Positions 23,231 to 25,394 of a stretch of DNA of 25,394 nucleotides are shown piece by piece. This DNA is from Firmicutes bacterium CAG:449 (GTDB lineage Bacteria > Bacillota_I > Bacilli_A > RFN20 > CAG-449): the NCBI GenBank assembly GCA_000432895.1, contig FR889415.1:11851-37244 (forward strand), written 5' to 3'. Under the pieces are notes generated by a model. It saw only the letters and a list, made by a program, of their open reading frames with translations, was not told the origin of the DNA and made no database searches. The first letter of the stretch is position 1, and each line of letters begins with the position of its first letter. The translations under genes and the position numbers were made by a program.

Positions 23231-25394
23231 TCCAATACAAGCTTCAAAAAATATTAAAGAAGAATTTATTAGTTATATATCTACATCATTTATGTTTGCA
23301 GATAAAAATTTGCAACAGCAGTTTATTAAAGAATTGAACGAAATTATTTCTAACGGACCTTGGTTAGAAACCAATGATGTATTTAAAACCGGTAAATCAA
23401 TTAATCAATTAATTAATGAAGGTATATTATCTCCATTATATCGTGACTTAGAAGCTAAAAAACCAAATACAAGATTATACAAAAAATGTCTTCCACTTGA
23501 TAGACCACTATATTTACATCAAGAAGAAGCGATAAAATCAATTGTTACAGGAAATAATGTAGTTATATCAACTGGTACTGGAAGTGGTAAAACAAACTGT
23601 TTTTTAATACCTGTAATTAACGAATTATTAAAAGAAAAAGAAAATAGAACCTTGTGTTCTGGAGTTAGAGCATTATTTATTTATCCAATGAATGCTTTAG
23701 CAAATGACCAAATGAAAAATATTAGAAAAATATTGATGTATTATCCAGATATTACTTTTGGTGTTTATAATGGTGGAACAGAAAACGATGAAGATGATGC
23801 TATTTCAGTATATGAGGCAATGTTTTCAAACGATCAAATTCCAGAACTAAGGCATAGATTACCAAACGAATTATTATCTAGAGATGAAATGAAAAAAAAT
23901 CCTCCAAATATTCTTTTTACAAACTATGCAATGCTTGAACACCTTTTATTTAGGCCAAAAGATGATGTAATTTTTACTAACTCTGATTTTAAATTTGTAG
24001 TGCTAGATGAAGCACACATTTATGCAGGCGCAACTGGTATTGAAACATCAATTCTATTGAGAAGATTAAGAGCAAGAATTTCATCAACAAAGGAAACACA
24101 ATTTATTCTAACTAGTGCAACTTTAGGTAATAGTAATAATTCTGATGATGATATTTTACAATTTGCAAATAATTTATGTGGAGTAAAATTCACAAAGAAT
24201 AACATTATAAGGTCAACAAGAGAAAAATATATTCCATTAAATGAAGTTAAATCATACTCTAACAATTTAATTAAAGAATTAGCTAATGAGCAAAATAAGG
24301 TCAGTGACATTCTTAAAAAACACAATTTAATTGTTGATGAAACCTTACCAGAAAGTGAATTAATATACAATTTTATCTATTCATCTTCGCTTTATCATAA
24401 ATTAAGGGCAAATAATCAAAGAATATCTACTCTTGATTCAATAAAAACAGTTTTAGATATTGATTCAGATACTGCAGTTGCTTTTATTTTTCTTTGTACA
24501 AAGGCACAAAAAAACGGAAAATCCTTAATTGACGCACGATATCATTTTTTTATTAGAAGTCTAGAAGGTTGTTATATTACACTGAATGACAACAAAAAAA
24601 TATTTCTTACAAGAAAAAAATTTGATGATTTAAATGAAAAAAAATATGCAGTTTTTGAAATTTCAATCTGTAATGAGTGTGGAAAATTTGCTATTGTTGG
24701 CAAAGAACAAGATAATCATTTAGTTCAAGTAAGTAAACTTGATGAAAAAGTTGCTTATTATTTTCTTGCCAACGAAGAAAACAATGATATTGAAGATGAA
24801 GATATAGAAAATGAAAAATTAAATCATTACTATCTATGTCCGCATTGTGGTGCAATAGTTCCTGATGATCAAATCAAGAATCTTCCATGTGATTGTGGAA
24901 AAGAAGATTATATTAAGATTGTAAAAGCAAAAGAACTTTCACTTGGAGCAAGATGTGGAAATTGTCATCGCGGAACGTATAATAGATTTTATTTAGGTAA
25001 TGATGCTGCAACATCCGTTTTGGCAACTTCGTTATATGAGGAATTGCCAGAGTCAACTTACGAAGAAAATGAAATAAGTGAAATTAAAACAAAAAATCTT
25101 TTTGCATCAATAGCATTAAATAATAAGAAAACAGTTAAAAAAGTTGGTAGACAATTTCTTGTGTTTTCTGATAGTAGACAAGAAGCAGCAAAATTTGCTT
25201 GTTATTTAGAAAAAAGCTATGAAGAATTTCTTCGTCGTAGAGGAATTTATCAAATAATTAATGAGCAAAAAAAAAGCATGCTTTCTTTTACTTTTACAAT
25301 ATCAGACTTTGTTCAAAAATTAACTTCTTATTTTACTAATAAAAGAAGTTTTGCAAAATCTAATAATGATAACTCTAATTTAACAGTTATAAGC
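23223..25394 (+). CDS. Very large DEAH-box helicase with Cys-rich insert, DruE-like (partial at right edge)
   Basis: Open from ATG 23223 through the window end (724 codons, no stop). The N-terminal domain (ISTSFMFADKNLQQQF, GPWLE, GKSINQLINEGILSPLY) precedes a superfamily 2 core: Q-like YLHQEEAI, Walker A TGTGSGKT, Ia IYPMNALANDQ, FGVYNGGT, FTNYAMLEHLL, DEAH in VVLDEAHIYAGATGIE, and motif III TSATLG. A long insert then carries three cysteine clusters, CNECGKF, CPHCG...CDCG and ARCGNC, likely zinc sites, before the second core lobe begins (QFLVFSDSRQEAAKFACYLE). These are features of the DUF1998-type helicases, including DruE of Druantia. The rest, including any DUF1998 domain, is outside the window. 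Overlap with the 929-aa gene marks a two-gene operon. Confidence 0.9.
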   Translation, partial: MFNPIQASKNIKEEFISYISTSFMFADKNLQQQFIKELNEIISNGPWLETNDVFKTGKSINQLINEGILSPLYRDLEAKKPNTRLYKKCLPLDRPLYLHQEEAIKSIVTGNNVVISTGTGSGKTNCFLIPVINELLKEKENRTLCSGVRALFIYPMNALANDQMKNIRKILMYYPDITFGVYNGGTENDEDDAISVYEAMFSNDQIPELRHRLPNELLSRDEMKKNPPNILFTNYAMLEHLLFRPKDDVIFTNSDFKFVVLDEAHIYAGATGIETSILLRRLRARISSTKETQFILTSATLGNSNNSDDDILQFANNLCGVKFTKNNIIRSTREKYIPLNEVKSYSNNLIKELANEQNKVSDILKKHNLIVDETLPESELIYNFIYSSSLYHKLRANNQRISTLDSIKTVLDIDSDTAVAFIFLCTKAQKNGKSLIDARYHFFIRSLEGCYITLNDNKKIFLTRKKFDDLNEKKYAVFEISICNECGKFAIVGKEQDNHLVQVSKLDEKVAYYFLANEENNDIEDEDIENEKLNHYYLCPHCGAIVPDDQIKNLPCDCGKEDYIKIVKAKELSLGARCGNCHRGTYNRFYLGNDAATSVLATSLYEELPESTYEENEISEIKTKNLFASIALNNKKTVKKVGRQFLVFSDSRQEAAKFACYLEKSYEEFLRRRGIYQIINEQKKSMLSFTFTISDFVQKLTSYFTNKRSFAKSNNDNSNLTVIS

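Noticed and set aside
24020..24370. 116-codon minus-strand frame opposite the helicase
   Set aside because: Antisense to the DEAH motif region, which is clearly coding on the plus strand.
1..25394. CRISPR array or insertion sequence
   Set aside because: No regularly spaced direct repeats and no transposase-like frame or terminal repeats were seen.
1..25394. Recoded TGA (Mycoplasma-type code)
   Set aside because: Tryptophan is written TGG, and TGA ends the exporter (5724-5726) and first XRE gene (13266-13268) at well-placed overlaps.

Overview
The window is very AT-rich and reads with the standard bacterial code: TGA is a true stop, for example at 5724-5726 and 13266-13268. Shine-Dalgarno sites are mostly AAGGAG/AGGAGG. 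The tadA - SRP RNA order at the left edge is the Bacillota arrangement (tadA-scr-dnaX in Bacillus). PerR, rubrerythrin and flavodiiron protein together point to an anaerobe. The best guess is a low-GC Bacillota of the Bacilli/Erysipelotrichia/RF39 type; the sequence alone does not fix the genus.

Left part, 1-10,870, looks like ordinary chromosome. It holds tadA (partial), SRP RNA, a PerR-rubrerythrin operon with a perfect Per box, a ZIP metal transporter, a TetR regulator, an M29 aminopeptidase, a small unknown gene overlapping a YfcE-type phosphodiesterase, a predicted metal/arsenic exporter overlapping a stand-alone chorismate mutase, and a flavodiiron oxygen/NO reductase. These are followed by a degenerate RlaP-like nucleotidyltransferase, two tandem paralogous surface proteins of unknown role, and a nitroreductase. 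Metal handling and peroxide/oxygen defence dominate.

Middle part, 10,940-18,260, begins with tRNA-Leu(UAG) and its terminator, then accessory DNA. One overlapping operon encodes a small CGHVGR protein, two related XRE regulators with large C-terminal domains, and a MATE-like exporter. Next comes a decayed serine recombinase (frameshift plus internal deletion) with its 52-residue companion ORF still open, then a Schlafen/AlbA_2-type ATP-binding putative regulator with a terminator. This looks like the remains of a mobile element.

Right part, 18,260-25,394, holds a two-FN3-domain protein with a cysteine-rich tail and no signal peptide, a NERD-domain putative nuclease that may be leaderless, and a two-gene operon. 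That operon encodes a 929-residue unknown protein overlapping by 8 bp a very large DEAH helicase with cysteine (probable zinc) motifs, which runs off the window. The pair resembles helicase-centred phage defence of the Druantia type (DruH/DruE-like layout). It is the strongest candidate for a new or divergent system here, although its identity rests on the helicase alone.
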